DNA from: Nemertoderma westbladi | Taxonomy: Eukaryota; Xenacoelomorpha; Nemertodermatida; Nemertodermatidae | DNA: 64,000 nt | Direction of reading: 5' to 3' | Assembly (NCBI GenBank): GCA_032718475.1 | Contig: JAUCBJ010006999.1 | Coordinates: forward strand, 55,295-119,294 | Part shown: piece by piece, positions 1-10,587 of the stretch | Position numbering within the stretch: position 1 is the stretch's first letter | Layout of the letters: every line of letters starts with the position of its first letter | Made by a program: the position numbers and the translations under genes | Notes under the pieces: generated by a model | Database searches by the model: none | What the model was told of the DNA's origin: nothing | What the model saw: the letters and a program-made list of their open reading frames with translations, nothing else

Positions 1-372
1 TCAAACGTTTGTAGCTAAAGAATAAAAGCGAAAATAAAAATTCTGGCTCACCCACTAAGCAGGAGGGAGATGAAACTAACTCGGTTTCATGCAATCTCAT
101 TACAAATTGTCTTTTTTGGGGTGGGGGGGGGGGGGGGGGGGGATAACGACACTATATTCCAGGACAGTGTAAATTTGTTACAGAAAATCTTTCTATCGCT
201 AGAAATGCTAAATATTTCCTTTAGTCGGCAGAGCGCAGCTGAGTTGTGATATAACTGGGAACTGAGCAGAATTTTTTTAAATTTAATTCTTTAAAATTTC
301 TTAAAAATGAGATGAAATTTAAAGAATGAGACCCATTGCATACTTACAGTATATTTCATATTTAGTAACAAA
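1..372. other. AT-rich non-coding, one G-run
   Basis: No coding signal was seen on either strand. A near-pure G-run of about 26 bases (117-142, one T) could form a G-quadruplex. Similar runs recur at 17436-17461, 23233-23256 and 24434-24450. Confidence 0.6.
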
Positions 373-736
373 CTCACCAATGTCCGGTGGACTGTGATTG
401 GTGTATTTAGTAACTCACCAATGTCTGATGGACTGTGATTGGTTTATTTAGTGTCTCACCAATGTCTGGAGGACTGTGATTGGTTTATTTAGTGACTCAC
501 CAATGTCTGGTGGACTGTGATTGGTTTATTTAGTAACTCACCAATGTCTGGTGGACTATGATTGGTTTATTTAGTAACTCACCAATGTCTGGTGGACTGT
601 GATTGGTTTATTTAGTGACTCACCAATGTCTGGTGGACTGTGATTGGTTCATTTAGTAACTCACCAATGTCTGGAGACTGTGATTGGTTTACTTAGTAAC
701 TCACCAATGTCTGGTGGACTGTGATTGGTTTATTTA
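373..736. repeat. 41-bp minisatellite, about 9 copies, with paired CCAAT boxes
   Basis: Units start with CTCACC at 373, 414, 455, 496, 537, 578, 619, 660 and 700. The period is exactly 41 bp except for one unit that is 1 bp shorter. Each unit carries ACCAAT and, 15 bases later, ATTGGT, so every unit has 6-bp inverted arms and one CCAAT box on each strand. Copies differ by a few substitutions, so this is a moderately young tandem array. No coding frame is involved. Confidence 0.93.
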
Positions 737-2871
737 ATATTATCCAGGTTACAGTTTCAGTGCAGGGCGGTTGACTAAGGGAACCCTCGTAGGTCATATA
801 TCGATCGGTATTGGGTTGTAACAATCGAACATTTATATCCTTTACAAATCGGTCAGATCCTGAAACGATGAAATGAGAACATAATTATTTAATTGGATAG
901 AAGTGATGTCATCATATTCAGAATGAGTTCGATGTAATGGGTATAAGCTTGTGAGACATAAATTAGGCCTATATTGAAAAAGGATCTCTCTATTCCCATT
1001 ATTACATTACACTATATTCCTCTCCCCTTGTTTCTATAGTCTCCTTGCCTTATAATTATAACATGAGGTCTATTAGTGCATACAGTACAGTAGGTTTGGT
1101 TACTCTATTCTAGACTTGGTACCGAAAGAAGAATACCAGCCACAGACTCACCTAGCTAATCACTACTTTCTCAATTTAGTGTTAGTGGATGACAGGGTTC
1201 TGGGTTAGGCCTATTCGGTAAAGTATATTATTTATTAATAATTACCTCTGTATTTTAATTTTTTCAAATTTGCCGATATTTTTTCTAATTCCAAATTCGT
1301 TTCATTTCCAATCTGTAAGGAAAAAAATACCATTAAAACGTAATAAAAATAAAAATTAATATGCAAAAATAAATAATACTAAAACAATAATTATTTAAAG
1401 GAAACATTTTAATTTAAAAGAAAATTCACCATAAAAGTCTGCGCGTCTGCTTTTAATACAAAAAAATGTTTTTTTTTACCGATTTATAAATGACATTTGT
1501 AGATTGATTTCTGTCTTGGAAACAATTGTATGCAACCTCCTTCGCAGCCATTTACACGTTGTTCAATAGAAGTTGGGCTTCTGATACCATATTATAAGGA
1601 ATTTTGGTGATCTCAACCGTAAGGTCGGTGTCTGTTTCTGTATGAACAGGAAATCTGCACCATCTGGCGATAGTTTCTGAGGTTCAGTGTCACAATAACG
1701 ATCCAATACCAACAATAATTTTCAACATTTTACTTCCACAGATGAAATCAAATGCTTTGTTGACGTCACAAAGAAGGGTGAGAACTACATGTAATAATCC
1801 CTTGGATTCCTTAAACTAATCTTCATATCTCTAGAATATGACCTAATTTCATGTTAATGTCATTAAGTTATCATGTAATGATCATATTTGGTCGAAATCC
1901 ATTTTGACTCTTATGCATAAAGTTTCACAATTGTGGGCATAATTATTTTGATGTATCTTTCATCAGTGGAATGTCAGTTAAGGGTGGCATAATAATTAAG
2001 ATATCTAAATCCAAAAAAGTATTATTATTAAGATTTTGCTTTTTTAGGATACCATGCATACTTAGCTGAAGGTTGAAAAGTATTGAGAGCCTTTATTTTT
2101 TATAAATGGATTTAACCTGAAAATCCACAAATGGTAAAATTAGTAATTACATCAGTTGGTTACCGTGGAACACTCGAATTTTAGGCCTACATCACCTTAC
2201 GGTCAAAAGTATTACTCCCATATTGCATTCAAAGAGTAATCTTTTGATATTACTGTCTTGTACCGTGCATGGTAGGCATGATTCCGAAATTGATGTTCCA
2301 ACTTTATATTTCGAACTGTTAATTAATCGAACAGTTTCATTGATATGAAATTGCGGAGCTGGCTATAAACATAAATAACAATTATGATTTTGTTAGAGAA
2401 TATCAACTTATCACCACTCTGCTGATCTGATATCCTCGTAAAAGGCTGCAAAGTGATCAATCGCTTAGTAACAATAAACTTCTGGAACTTTTCGCCATTA
2501 TTGTAATCACAGCCATTATTATATGCTATTTGTTTATGATGAAAACTTTTTGATGAAAAAAACTAGCTAGTAATTTATGATATACTAGCTACATATGTTG
2601 GTATTATGTTTGCCCCACTCAAGTTCTACATTCTGGAACATTTTTCTTGTGTTGCTATGGTAACCAAGTGTTGTAAATAATGATTTATTGAAGGTTAATC
2701 GAATATGTTATTTAATGAATATAACAATGTAAATTGATTAGTTTTTTGTTTTTGAACTGAATTAAACAGATTTCTATAATTCGCTATTGTTTATTAGTGT
2801 TATCAGTTTGCTGAATGGGGCCTCCCTGTTGTAATTTCGCCACCAAAATTCAGCGAGATGATAATGTCACA
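737..2871. other. AT-rich intergenic or intronic sequence
   Basis: No gene, RNA gene or repeat could be supported here. Short AGGCCTA words are scattered (about 965, 1207 and 2183). A short minus-strand open stretch near 1560-1690 has no start or recognisable domain. If the host gene continues leftwards this is probably its 3' intronic sequence, but no carbonic-anhydrase-like C-terminal exon was found. Confidence 0.5.
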
Positions 2872-3309
2872 CCCTCACACGGAGCAACTTGTTTCTGCAA
2901 CTTGTTTCTGAAACTTGTTGCTGGACTCCCTCACACACAGAAACTTGTTGCTGCAACTTGTTTCCGAAACTTGTTTCTGTGTGTGAGGGAGTCCAGCAAC
3001 AAGTTGCTGGAAGTTATATTCCCAGCAACTTTTTGAAAAACTTTTATTACATTCCATTTTTTGATACTAGCTAATATTAGATAATTTGAGTGATGTGATA
3101 TTATATATAAATGAGTGGACATGTTAGCTATTTATTTGCAAATAATTGTTATTTTCTTCAGCAACAAGTTTCTGTGTGTGAGGGGGTCCAGCAACAAGTT
3201 GCAGAAACAAGTTTCGGAAACAAGTTGCTGAAACAAGTTGCAGCAACAAGTTTCTGTGTGTGAGGGGGTCCAGCAACAAGTTTCAGAAACAAGTTGCTCC
3301 GTGTGAGGG
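2872..3309. mobile_element. Non-autonomous TIR element with AACTTGTT subterminal repeats
   Basis: The left end begins CCCTCACACGGAGCAACTTG and the right end is its inverse (AAGTTGCTCCGTGTGAGGG, ending at 3309). The ends are dense in GCAACTTGTTTC-type units, direct on the left and inverted on the right. Each half also contains internal inverted copies of a CTCCCTCACACACAG-type motif (about 2927-2941 against 2977-2991). The interior is about 150 bp, AT-rich and has no transposase. Clustered subterminal repeats are typical of hAT-like or other cut-and-paste MITEs, but the superfamily cannot be named. No clear target duplication was seen. Confidence 0.7.
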
Positions 3310-3424
3310 GGGCCTTACAGGTTCTTATTGGTAAACTCGTAACTATGGTTTTTACACGAAAAATTATGCAATTTTAAAATTTTTCAAAACTAACATTCTT
3401 AAAACGCCTTTTTTCTCCAAAATG

Positions 3425-3438
3425 GTAACCATGGCAAC
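3425..3438. promoter_or_regulatory. Possible RFX X-box
   Basis: The sequence GTAACC-AT-GGCAAC is a full match to the inverted-repeat X-box bound by RFX transcription factors. It stands alone in AT-rich sequence with no promoter nearby, so its function is unproven. Confidence 0.25.
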
Positions 3439-3586
3439 TGTCAAATAACATTCTGGAACATCGCAATAGATCGTTCTATCTAGTTAGTTTTTTTCAGTTT
3501 AGTTAGACTCTATCTAAATAGACTATCTAGTTAGTTTTTTTCATCAAAAAGTGGGGTCACAGGCCATACTAATACCCTTCACACTT

Positions 3587-3980
3587 AAGGCCTGTTTACA
3601 CGTGGCAACTTTTAGAGCAACTTTCTCGGCAACTTGTAGAGCAACCCAGGTTGCCGATCAAGTTGCTCCGTGTAAACACGTAAAAAAGTTGCCGTAAAAG
3701 TTGCTCAACTTTTAAGGCAACTTGAAGGAATTTGCGTTGGCGAATTAAAGCGGGATAATCAAATTAAATTATCAAAAACTAGCTAGTAGATAAAATGACC
3801 CACTATTTTACATTCAAACTACCCAAGTTGCTCAAAAAGTTGCCGGCCAAGATGCTGGTAAACTTTCTGATAAAGTTGCCACGTGTAATCGGCGATTAAA
3901 TTATGTTGCTCCAAAAATGTTGCTAGTTGCCAAGAAAGTTGCTCTAAAAGTTGCCAAGTTGCCACGTGTAAACATGCCTT
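3587..3980. mobile_element. Second palindromic TIR element, related to the one at 2872-3309
   Basis: The left end AAGGCCTGTTTACACGTGGC is mirrored at the right end (3961-3980) with one mismatch. Internally there are many GCAACTT/AAGTTGC units. An inner motif AAGTTGCTCCGTGTAAAC (about 3662-3679) is nearly the same as the right terminus of the neighbouring element. It has no coding capacity. Flanking bases give no convincing target duplication. Confidence 0.7.
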
Positions 3981-4025
3981 TTGTTGCATAAATGCATATG
4001 AAATTCATTACAAACATACAATAAT

Positions 4026-5202
4026 CATTAAAGTGATAAAGTTACTGTCGGGTAAGCTAAAATAAAGCTGTAAAGAGATAAAGTTACTGTCGGGTAAGCT
4101 ATAATAAAGCTGTAAAAAGAAAAAGTTACTGTCGGGTAAGCTAAAATAAAGCTGTAAAGAGATAAAGTTACTGTCGGGTAAGCTAAAATAAAGCTGTAAA
4201 GAGATAAAGTTACTGTCGGGTAAGCTAAAATAAAGCTGTAAAGAGATAAAGTTACTGTCGGGTAAGCTATAATAAAGCTGTAAAGAGATAAAGTTACTGT
4301 CGGGTAAGCTATAATAAAGCTGTAAAGAGATAAAGTTACTGTCGGGTAAGCTAAAATAAAGCTGTAAAGAGATAAAGTTACTGTCGGGTAAGCTAAAATA
4401 ACGCTGTAAAGAGATAAAGTTACTGTCGGGTAAGCTAAAATAAAGCTGTAAAGAGATAAAGTTACTGTCGGGTAAGCTAAAATAAAGCTGTAAAGAGATA
4501 AAGTTACTGTCGGGTAAGCTATAATAAATCTGTAAAGAGATAAAGTTACTGTCGGGTAAGCTAAAATAAAGCTGTAAAGAGATAAAGTTACTGTCGGGTA
4601 AGCTAAAATAAAGCTGTAAAGACATAAAGTTACTGTCGGGTAAGCTAAAATAAAGCTGTAAAGACATAAAGTTACTGTCGGGTAAGCTATAATAAATCTG
4701 TAAAGAGATAAAGTTACTGTCGGGTAAGCTAAAATAAATCTGTAAAGAGATAAAGTTACTGTCGGGTAAGCTAAAATAAAGCTGTAAAGAGATAAAGTTA
4801 CTGTCGGGTAAGCTATAATAAAGCTGTAAAAAGATAAAGTTACTGTCGGGTAAGCTAAAATAAAGCTGTAAAGAGATAAAGTTACTGTCGGGTAAGCTAT
4901 AATAAATCTGTAAAGAAATAAAGTTATTGTCGGGTAAGCTAAAATAAAGCTGTAAAGAGATAAAGTTACTGTCGGGTAAGCTAAAATAAAGCTGTAAAGA
5001 GATAAAGTTACTGTCGGGTAAGCTAAAATAAAGCTGTAAAGAGATAAAGTTACTGTCGGGTAAGCTAAAATAAAGCTGTAAAGAGATAAAGTTACTGTCG
5101 GGTAAGCTATAATAAAGCTGCAAAGAGATAAAGTTACAGTCGGGAAACCTATAATAAAGCTGTAAAGAGTAAAGTTACTGTCGGGTAAGCTATAATAAAG
5201 TT
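4026..5202. repeat. 42-bp minisatellite, about 28 copies
   Basis: The unit is about 42 bp around AAAGTTACTGTCGGGTAAGC followed by taaaataaagctgtaaagagat. Because 42 is a multiple of three, the minus strand stays open for 371 codons (4008-5123) as a 14-residue repeat. The differences between units are mostly non-synonymous in that frame (F/Y, L/I and M/I changes), so there is no sign of protein selection. It ends about 90 bp from the host exon at 5294-5389. Confidence 0.93.
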
Positions 5203-5293
5203 GTCAAGTGCTAATTTTCCAACAACAGTTACTACCTAGATAGGGATTATTCTTCTGAGTGATTTTGAAACAAATAACCAAGGAGTGACTCAC

Positions 5294-5389
5294 CTGCATG
5301 AAAATAGCTATAATCGCTATACCGTAAGGTTGCACCATAGCTTCGGTGTAGTTAGCGTAGATTTGGTTGTTATAGAAATGTATTTGCAA
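5294..5389 (-). CDS. CA10-like: Carbonic-anhydrase-related protein, exon encoding the position-119 region
   Basis: This is a 32-codon exon in phase 0/0. The acceptor is TTTAG before 5389 and the donor GTGAGT follows 5294. It opens with LQIHFYNN and runs through YTEAMVQPYGIAI to IFMQ. This matches the strand of the alpha-carbonic anhydrase fold that normally carries the third zinc ligand (E-L-H-L in active enzymes). Here that position is Q, as in the acatalytic vertebrate CA10 and CA11. The N-Y-T-E-A stretch with following hydrophobic I/A residues also resembles CA10 (family comparison from memory). The preceding exon is at 8193-8378. The following exons, with the C-terminal part of the fold, were not found and should lie left of the window. 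Confidence 0.85.
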
Positions 5390-5869
5390 CTAAATATATA
5401 AAAAATTTAATATATAAATTACAATCAAAAATGCGAATCGTTTCCGAAAATAGCTGTTTCATTGTAGATATCGTCGTAACGGTGTCTACTACTGTAACTA
5501 GTAGGGACTATAATAATAATGTTACAATGAAATCAAAGATTATTGCTAATTTAATTACATTATACACAGATGAAGCAACAAAATGCATATAGATTAACTA
5601 ATTAAACAATATCAAAAGTTTTAACTTAATAAACGAAAACATATTATATAATTCAAAAAAGATAAATTTTTCTTCTTTTGATTGACTCGATCCAAATTTC
5701 TACAGAACCCTTAAAGGGAGATAGTATACTTCTTTATGGACTCGGATGTCGAAATGTCCGATTGGATACAGTGCAGGATGGTTAACAATAAATAGTCTTT
5801 ATCTGCGCCCGTTCAAAGCCGAATAAAGGCTTTCGAAATTTCGCACTTTTGTGTCCCTATGCAAGACAC
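5390..5869. other. AT-rich intron sequence
   Basis: This lies between the host exon and an RTE tail. No gene or repeat was recognised. Confidence 0.5.
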
Positions 5870-6120
5870 CATACTACTACTAGGCAGGATCGGCATGCTG
5901 CATTGCAGCTGCATTTTTAAGAATGCTGTGCCGGTTTGTCGACAAAATTGCGCCGCGACAACTCCCTATCACCGATCACATTTGCTAGATCATCCGCATC
6001 TTCAAGGCCAGTGTCCTTTACGATGCGTCTCAAGAAAGTCATGGGCTGTCCACCATGTTTATTCACTCCATGAGGCATCCAAAGTACAAGATTATGCACT
6101 GGCTGGTCCTCACGGCGAAA
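5870..6120 (-). mobile_element. 5'-truncated RTE-type tail
   Basis: On the minus strand this is the last ~70 codons of an RTE-like ORF plus its short 3' end and a (TAG)n tail (5872-5882 on the plus strand reads TACTACTACTA). It is close to the 3' end of the nested element at 13079-15509. The word GCAAGACAC occurs immediately on both sides (5861-5869 and 6121-6129), which gives a 9-bp target-site duplication. It is a typical dead-on-arrival non-LTR insertion, in the same orientation as the host gene. Confidence 0.85.
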
Positions 6121-7444
6121 GCAAGACACAATAGATATTTAGTGATTACACATGCAACCCTTAACTGTAAAATAACTTCTGCTTGGGATGTAAATAATTA
6201 TTTAGATAGATTGGGGCGTTCAACCTTGTGATTTAGTTAGTTTGGCAAAGAAAGAGGTGATTCGTGTTGGGCCAGTTAACTTTACTTTATTCTTTATTGC
6301 TCCGTAAATTTTCTGACTTATTCTGTCCTGTACGCCCCCAGTTAAACTACTATAAAATAAAAAGTGCACCCACAGTAGGGGATTACGCAATATTATAGAC
6401 CGACCCTAAATTCCAACTTACAACATATAACAGGAGTTGGAACAATTTGTTGTATTGGTTGTAATAAATTCACATCTCCCGTAGGTCGCGGGTTCGATTC
6501 TCGCATGGGCGAGGGAAGTTTTCGTTTCGGCACCAATGTTTTGAAGGGACCAGCCAGGACGCATCTCTCTATACCTTGCATCATTATGTTAGCTAAATGA
6601 GTAACAGGAGTTTCCAGTAGGGAGTATAGTTCTAGGGGGACCGCATTGTAAATAAGTCGTCAGACTTTGAGAGTAATCCCTGGCGTATTGGCCCAAGAAA
6701 ACTTTACTTATATTTGCAGAAGGCAATACAAATTCGTATGTCAAAGTCAAAAGACAGTAGCAGCCTATTACGCATATATATATCATTTTACTTATTTAAT
6801 TGATAATATTTCTTTATTAACACTAATGCAGCGAATCGCAGCAACTGTATACGGCCGGTGTGCAGGGTGAGTTGATGCTGTTAATGGTGACGTAACCAAA
6901 TACATGAAGTGTCCTAAGGCGGTCTCCAATTCCAACTACATTCTCATCGGCAATGGGTTTCACTAACGAGCCAACCCACCCAGGCACAGACACAGTTACA
7001 TTACAGAGGCCCTCAAGGCAAGCAGCTGCTATTTGTGTCGTATTGACACATGAATTGGATGGAAGTTGGTTATTTGATAAACAGTGAAGGTTCGGATATT
7101 GGATGAAAAATGATGAACTTCTTTTAATTGTTTAAAATTATTTATTATTATATGCAGGCGTATAACCACAGTTATTAACTGGAATAATGTACGCAATATT
7201 GCGAATTGAGTTTGTTATGAGCCCCCTCCTCGGATATATGTCGTCCATGAGGATGATACGTCACAGTAGAAAGGAACAGGTTACAGTGTCACGCACTTAT
7301 GATCAAAACAATAAACTAAACAAGAGTCGAGGGGACATGTTTCAGCTTGATTTTGCACAGAAAAAGGCTGTTTTTGTGATGATTTACACGATTAGGGTTA
7401 GATTTCGACCCCCACCCCCTATGTTACTCGAAACTTGAACAAAG
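6121..7444. other. Intron sequence with a tRNA-like box B
   Basis: This is mostly AT-rich. Near 6487-6506 the sequence GCGGGTTCGATTCTCGC has a polymerase III B-box with a plausible T-arm, but no convincing A-box or cloverleaf, so it looks like a tRNA-derived SINE remnant. An open minus-strand stretch at 6826-7131 is listed separately. Confidence 0.45.
6826..7131 (-). other. Unidentified open stretch, about 102 codons, no ATG
   Basis: The minus strand is open from 7131 to the TAG at 6823-6825. It includes a Cys-containing part (CVNTTQIAAACLEGLC) followed by NVTVSVPGWVG. There is no in-frame ATG and no strong pair of splice signals was seen. It could be an unrelated exon, a decayed element fragment or chance. 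It cannot be part of the carbonic-anhydrase-related protein, because the flanking host exons join directly in the known fold. Confidence 0.2.
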
Positions 7445-7690
7445 CCGCCTCCACTTTTCAGGACATTGCTTTAGTCGTGAGGACTAGCCTGAACACGATG
7501 TTGTGATTTGGCGCCCGTATAAAATGAGGGTGGAGAGTAGCCCAGGGTATTATTGAGAGGCATCTATTATTATTGAGGACAGTGGACTTGAAAATGCTGA
7601 TAATGACGCGATAGTTGTGGCGGCAAAATATTGTTGATAAGCCTATACAAAGCTTTAGTAATGCAGCTGCAATGCAGCACAACGAATATA
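7445..7690 (+). mobile_element. Old, degenerate RTE tail
   Basis: This is recognisable by stepwise similarity to 15230-15480 of the nested RTE: the GGACATTGCTTT segment, the GAGGACTAGCC segment, the CTTGAAAATGCTGAT segment and the GCAGCTGCAATGCAGC 3' end. Many substitutions and small indels mark it as the oldest copy of the family here. Confidence 0.7.
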
Positions 7691-7754
7691 GATATATCTG
7701 ACTCGAAAGTATAATATTTAATATAATGTGCAAATTGTCAAATTGTCAAAGTCA

Positions 7755-8010
7755 CTACTACTACTAGGATCGGCATGCTGCATTGCAGCTGCATTTTTAA
7801 GAATGCTGTGCCGGCTTATCGACAAAATTGCACCGCCACAACTCCCTATCACCCATGACATTTGCTAGATCATCCGCATCTTCAAGGCCAGTGTCCTTTA
7901 AGATGCGTCTCAAGAAAGTCATGGGCTGTCCACCATGCTTATTCATTCTATGAGGCTGCCAAAGTACAAGATTATGCATTGGCTGGTCCTCACGGCGAAA
8001 GCAATGTCCT
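7755..8010 (-). mobile_element. 5'-truncated RTE-type tail
   Basis: This is a well-preserved copy of the RTE C-terminal codons and 3' end, reading leftwards, with an ACTACTACTACTA (TAG)n tail at its left edge. It is nearly the same length as the copy at 5870-6120. A CAAAGT word on both sides may be a target duplication, but part of it belongs to the element consensus. Confidence 0.83.
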
Positions 8011-8192
8011 GCAAAGTTTGTCCGTTTTTATTTTTCTGAAGTTATACCTACAGATCGTTAGGTTACAGTATATATTATATTTTTGCTCAGTATATAATGA
8101 TATTGAGTAAAAGTGCTCAATCCGCTTTTGTTACAGTAATGAATGATTTTTCTTTAAAATAAAATTAATAAAATTTAAATAAATAGACTAAC

Positions 8193-8378
8193 TTCTCCTG
8201 GGAAATAAAAGTTATTGACACTGTGTTCGGAGCCGGCAGCGTTGTCTACACCGAAGTGAATAACGATTCTATCCATTTGGTATTCGTAACCCAGAGGTCC
8301 GCCTCCTATTAACAGACTATGACGTGTGTGTTTTAACATTGTGACGTCATTACCAGTGTTTATAACGTGACCCGTAAT
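8193..8378 (-). CDS. CA10-like: Carbonic-anhydrase-related protein, central exon
   Basis: This is a 62-codon exon in phase 0/0. The acceptor TTTCTAG precedes 8378 and the donor GTTAGT follows 8193. It encodes GHVINTGNDV, then GGGPLGYEYQMDR, then IVIHFG and GSEHSVNNFYFPGE, which is the core of the alpha-carbonic anhydrase fold. Active enzymes have H-x-H here (H94 and H96). This protein has V-I-H, so H94 is lost and H96 kept. With Q at position 119 in the next exon, two of three zinc ligands are gone, the state known for CA10/CA11 (R and Q there). The protein is therefore expected not to hydrate CO2; in vertebrates CA10/CA11 are secreted or surface neurexin partners (family knowledge). The upstream intron is about 15.2 kb. 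Confidence 0.93.
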
Positions 8379-10215
8379 CTAGAAATTAAAATAAAAAACA
8401 GGACAATAAGCTAAACTATTTTTTTATTTAATGGAGAGTATTTTGTTTCATCTTGTATTCACAGTATACTCTCACTATCAATGAAATGCATTTAGGCCAC
8501 CTACTAAAATTAATTTATCAGTATTGAAATCCAATGTTCAACATTAATTTTCTCGAAATAAACATTTTCATTGAATACATTTTTCATAGGAATTAAAATT
8601 ACGTATTTCAAGTTGAAATTTATAGCACCATAAGTATATAATTTTACTTTGGTGTAGTGGCAATGAATGTAAATAGTCGTTATGTTTGTTCAACTGGTCA
8701 ATAATAGGTTGGTGATCCGAAGAGTTGACCTTAGTTGTGCGACAATATATGTCCTTGGTAACCGCCGTAGTTCTTGGTAACCGCCGTAGTCCTTGGTAAC
8801 CGAGTTGGTTTGTGCGAGTCGATACGAAACCTCACAACCACCAAGGTGACAGTCTGCTCCATCAATATGGTCCTCTATAGCTCAAAATCTCGCCATATAT
8901 TTAGGGTTTGAACCAGATGAACTAGTGTTAGAGATGCTATATTTATTGCATTATTTCTTAATTACATTAGATTTACCTAATTATTCTTCCAAACTTCCAT
9001 AAATAAACAAGGATATATATAATCAATGCTATATTGTTATTGTTATGTTACTCTATTACTATTAGTTTGTGTGATATTATTTTACAGTACAGTAGGTACA
9101 CGAGTAGTGGGGCCTTCGTGCAGCAAAAACTGTAAGCCGTTTTATCGAACAATTAATATTATTATACTTTGGCTAGTTTAGTTTGACTTCCGACAAATAT
9201 GGCGAATTATTATCCGATCACACGCCCCATCACACCCCAACATAGACTTTTGTAAAACGACCGTAGTATAATTATAACAGTTCGCTGATGACTCGCAGTT
9301 CTTACTCGCCCCACATTGCAGCATATTTCACGCGGCCAGGTATTATTGTTGTAGAAACTACAGTTAAGAAGTCAACATACAGGTAAAGAAAGTTCTCAAT
9401 GTACCAGTTCTCATTATATATTGAAGTGTCGAGTCAATGTGTTACATGTTTGTGTTCCTTTCAAGTTGCGTGCAATCAACTATGAACGAGTGTCTTGCAT
9501 CCATTGTCCGTCGTTAATGAGGTAAAATTAATAAGTAAAAACTATTCAAACTAATACTGGTACTACTTGGGCCCGCCAGTAATGTTTGTTAGCTTTGTTT
9601 TGTTTTGTATTGTATTGAACGGGAATTAATGGTTAATTTGAGTAGAACAATAATTATGTTATGGTGTCAACAATAGAATAAAAGTAGGCACCCCATACTA
9701 CTATTATCTGTATTAGTTCATAAAGCGTGCAAATTAAAAAAAATAATGATGAGTTAGTATTGTAATAAATTAGTGTGCAGCTCTGCCCTCTCTGTAGGCC
9801 TACTGTACTATGTACCTTTAGTTGTGGATGCATGGCGACTGGTGTGCAAAAGCATAAATAATTATTTTTGAAGAATTTGATGGCAAATTTATTACTTTTA
9901 TACAATTAATTACTCTGCACTAGAACCCCTCAAAGTACTCTGCAAACTTTAAAAATTTATGTAATTATTGTTGTAATTTATTGTAACAATCGTTGTAGAT
10001 AAAAATATGAAAATTTTTGTGATAGAAACAATTTCATAATTTTATTGCAATTTCTCACATTTTACAGGCCGAATTAAAATAGATAAATGTAAAAAAAACC
10101 AGAGTACACTAAAGGGAAAATGTTTGAATGTAATATTTTACAAAACAATCCCAGTTTTTCCAAAGTTTTTCCTTACAGTTGTTATCCCTGAGTCCGACTA
10201 CAGCCAGACAGCACA
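8379..10215. other. AT-rich intron sequence with a small tandem repeat
   Basis: The only structure noticed is a triplet of 19-bp units (TCCTTGGTAACCGCCGTAG type) at about 8751-8806. The 5' end of the CR1-like element may extend left of 10216, but no boundary is visible. Confidence 0.5.
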
Positions 10216-10587
10216 ATGTCCCCGCTCTTAATCTCCACAGTTTTCATCGTTCTGGGTCGTTTCGTTGTGGCAAAACCATCCGATCCGCGGGGTAACCCTG
10301 CAACCCACCCAATACCCGTATTGGACTGGTTTGCGGAACACCCTGTCGCTACCGTTTCGAACTGCCGCGCCGAATCGACGGAGATGTGGTCGACGAGTGG
10401 ATTTAGCCTCTACTGCTCTCGTCGGGGAAGAAGATCTTGGGTCTCCTCTCCACGATCTAGAGGCCTAATCGCTAAACTCTGTCTACTGTCTCTGGCTGGG
10501 GATATTGAGACCAACCCAGGACCCAGCAGGACGCGGGCCCCGAAGATCAACTGTCCCGTCTGTCATCGAGGAACAAACTCGGAGTAA
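10216..10587 (+). CDS. Leader frame with 2A ribosome-skipping peptide
   Basis: This 123-codon frame starts with a hydrophobic, signal-like N-terminus (MSPLLISTVFIVLGRFVVA). At residues 88-103 it carries LCLLSLAGDIETNPGP (10477-10524), a full match to the D-[VI]-E-x-N-P-G-P 2A core with the usual upstream leucine-rich stretch. 2A makes the ribosome skip the last Gly-Pro bond, so the leader (residues 1-102) would be released from the rest. After it comes NCPVCHRG, the first half of a PHD-like zinc finger, whose second half continues in the next frame at about 10590. 2A motifs at this position are known in non-LTR elements of sea urchins and other marine animals. There the 2A-bearing N-terminus can also act as a signal sequence (from memory). 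Confidence 0.85.
   Translation: MSPLLISTVFIVLGRFVVAKPSDPRGNPATHPIPVLDWFAEHPVATVSNCRAESTEMWSTSGFSLYCSRRGRRSWVSSPRSRGLIAKLCLLSLAGDIETNPGPSRTRAPKINCPVCHRGTNSE

Noticed and set aside
373-736. CRISPR-like array
   Set aside because: Repeats are contiguous without unique spacers, and the context is an animal genome.
4008-5123. 371-codon minus-strand frame made of 14-residue repeats
   Set aside because: It is the translation of a 42-bp minisatellite. Unit differences are mostly non-synonymous and there is no unique coding sequence around it.
6900-6950. 5S rRNA fragment (GGAGACCGCCT on the minus strand)
   Set aside because: Only about 12 bases agree with 5S rRNA; the flanks do not.
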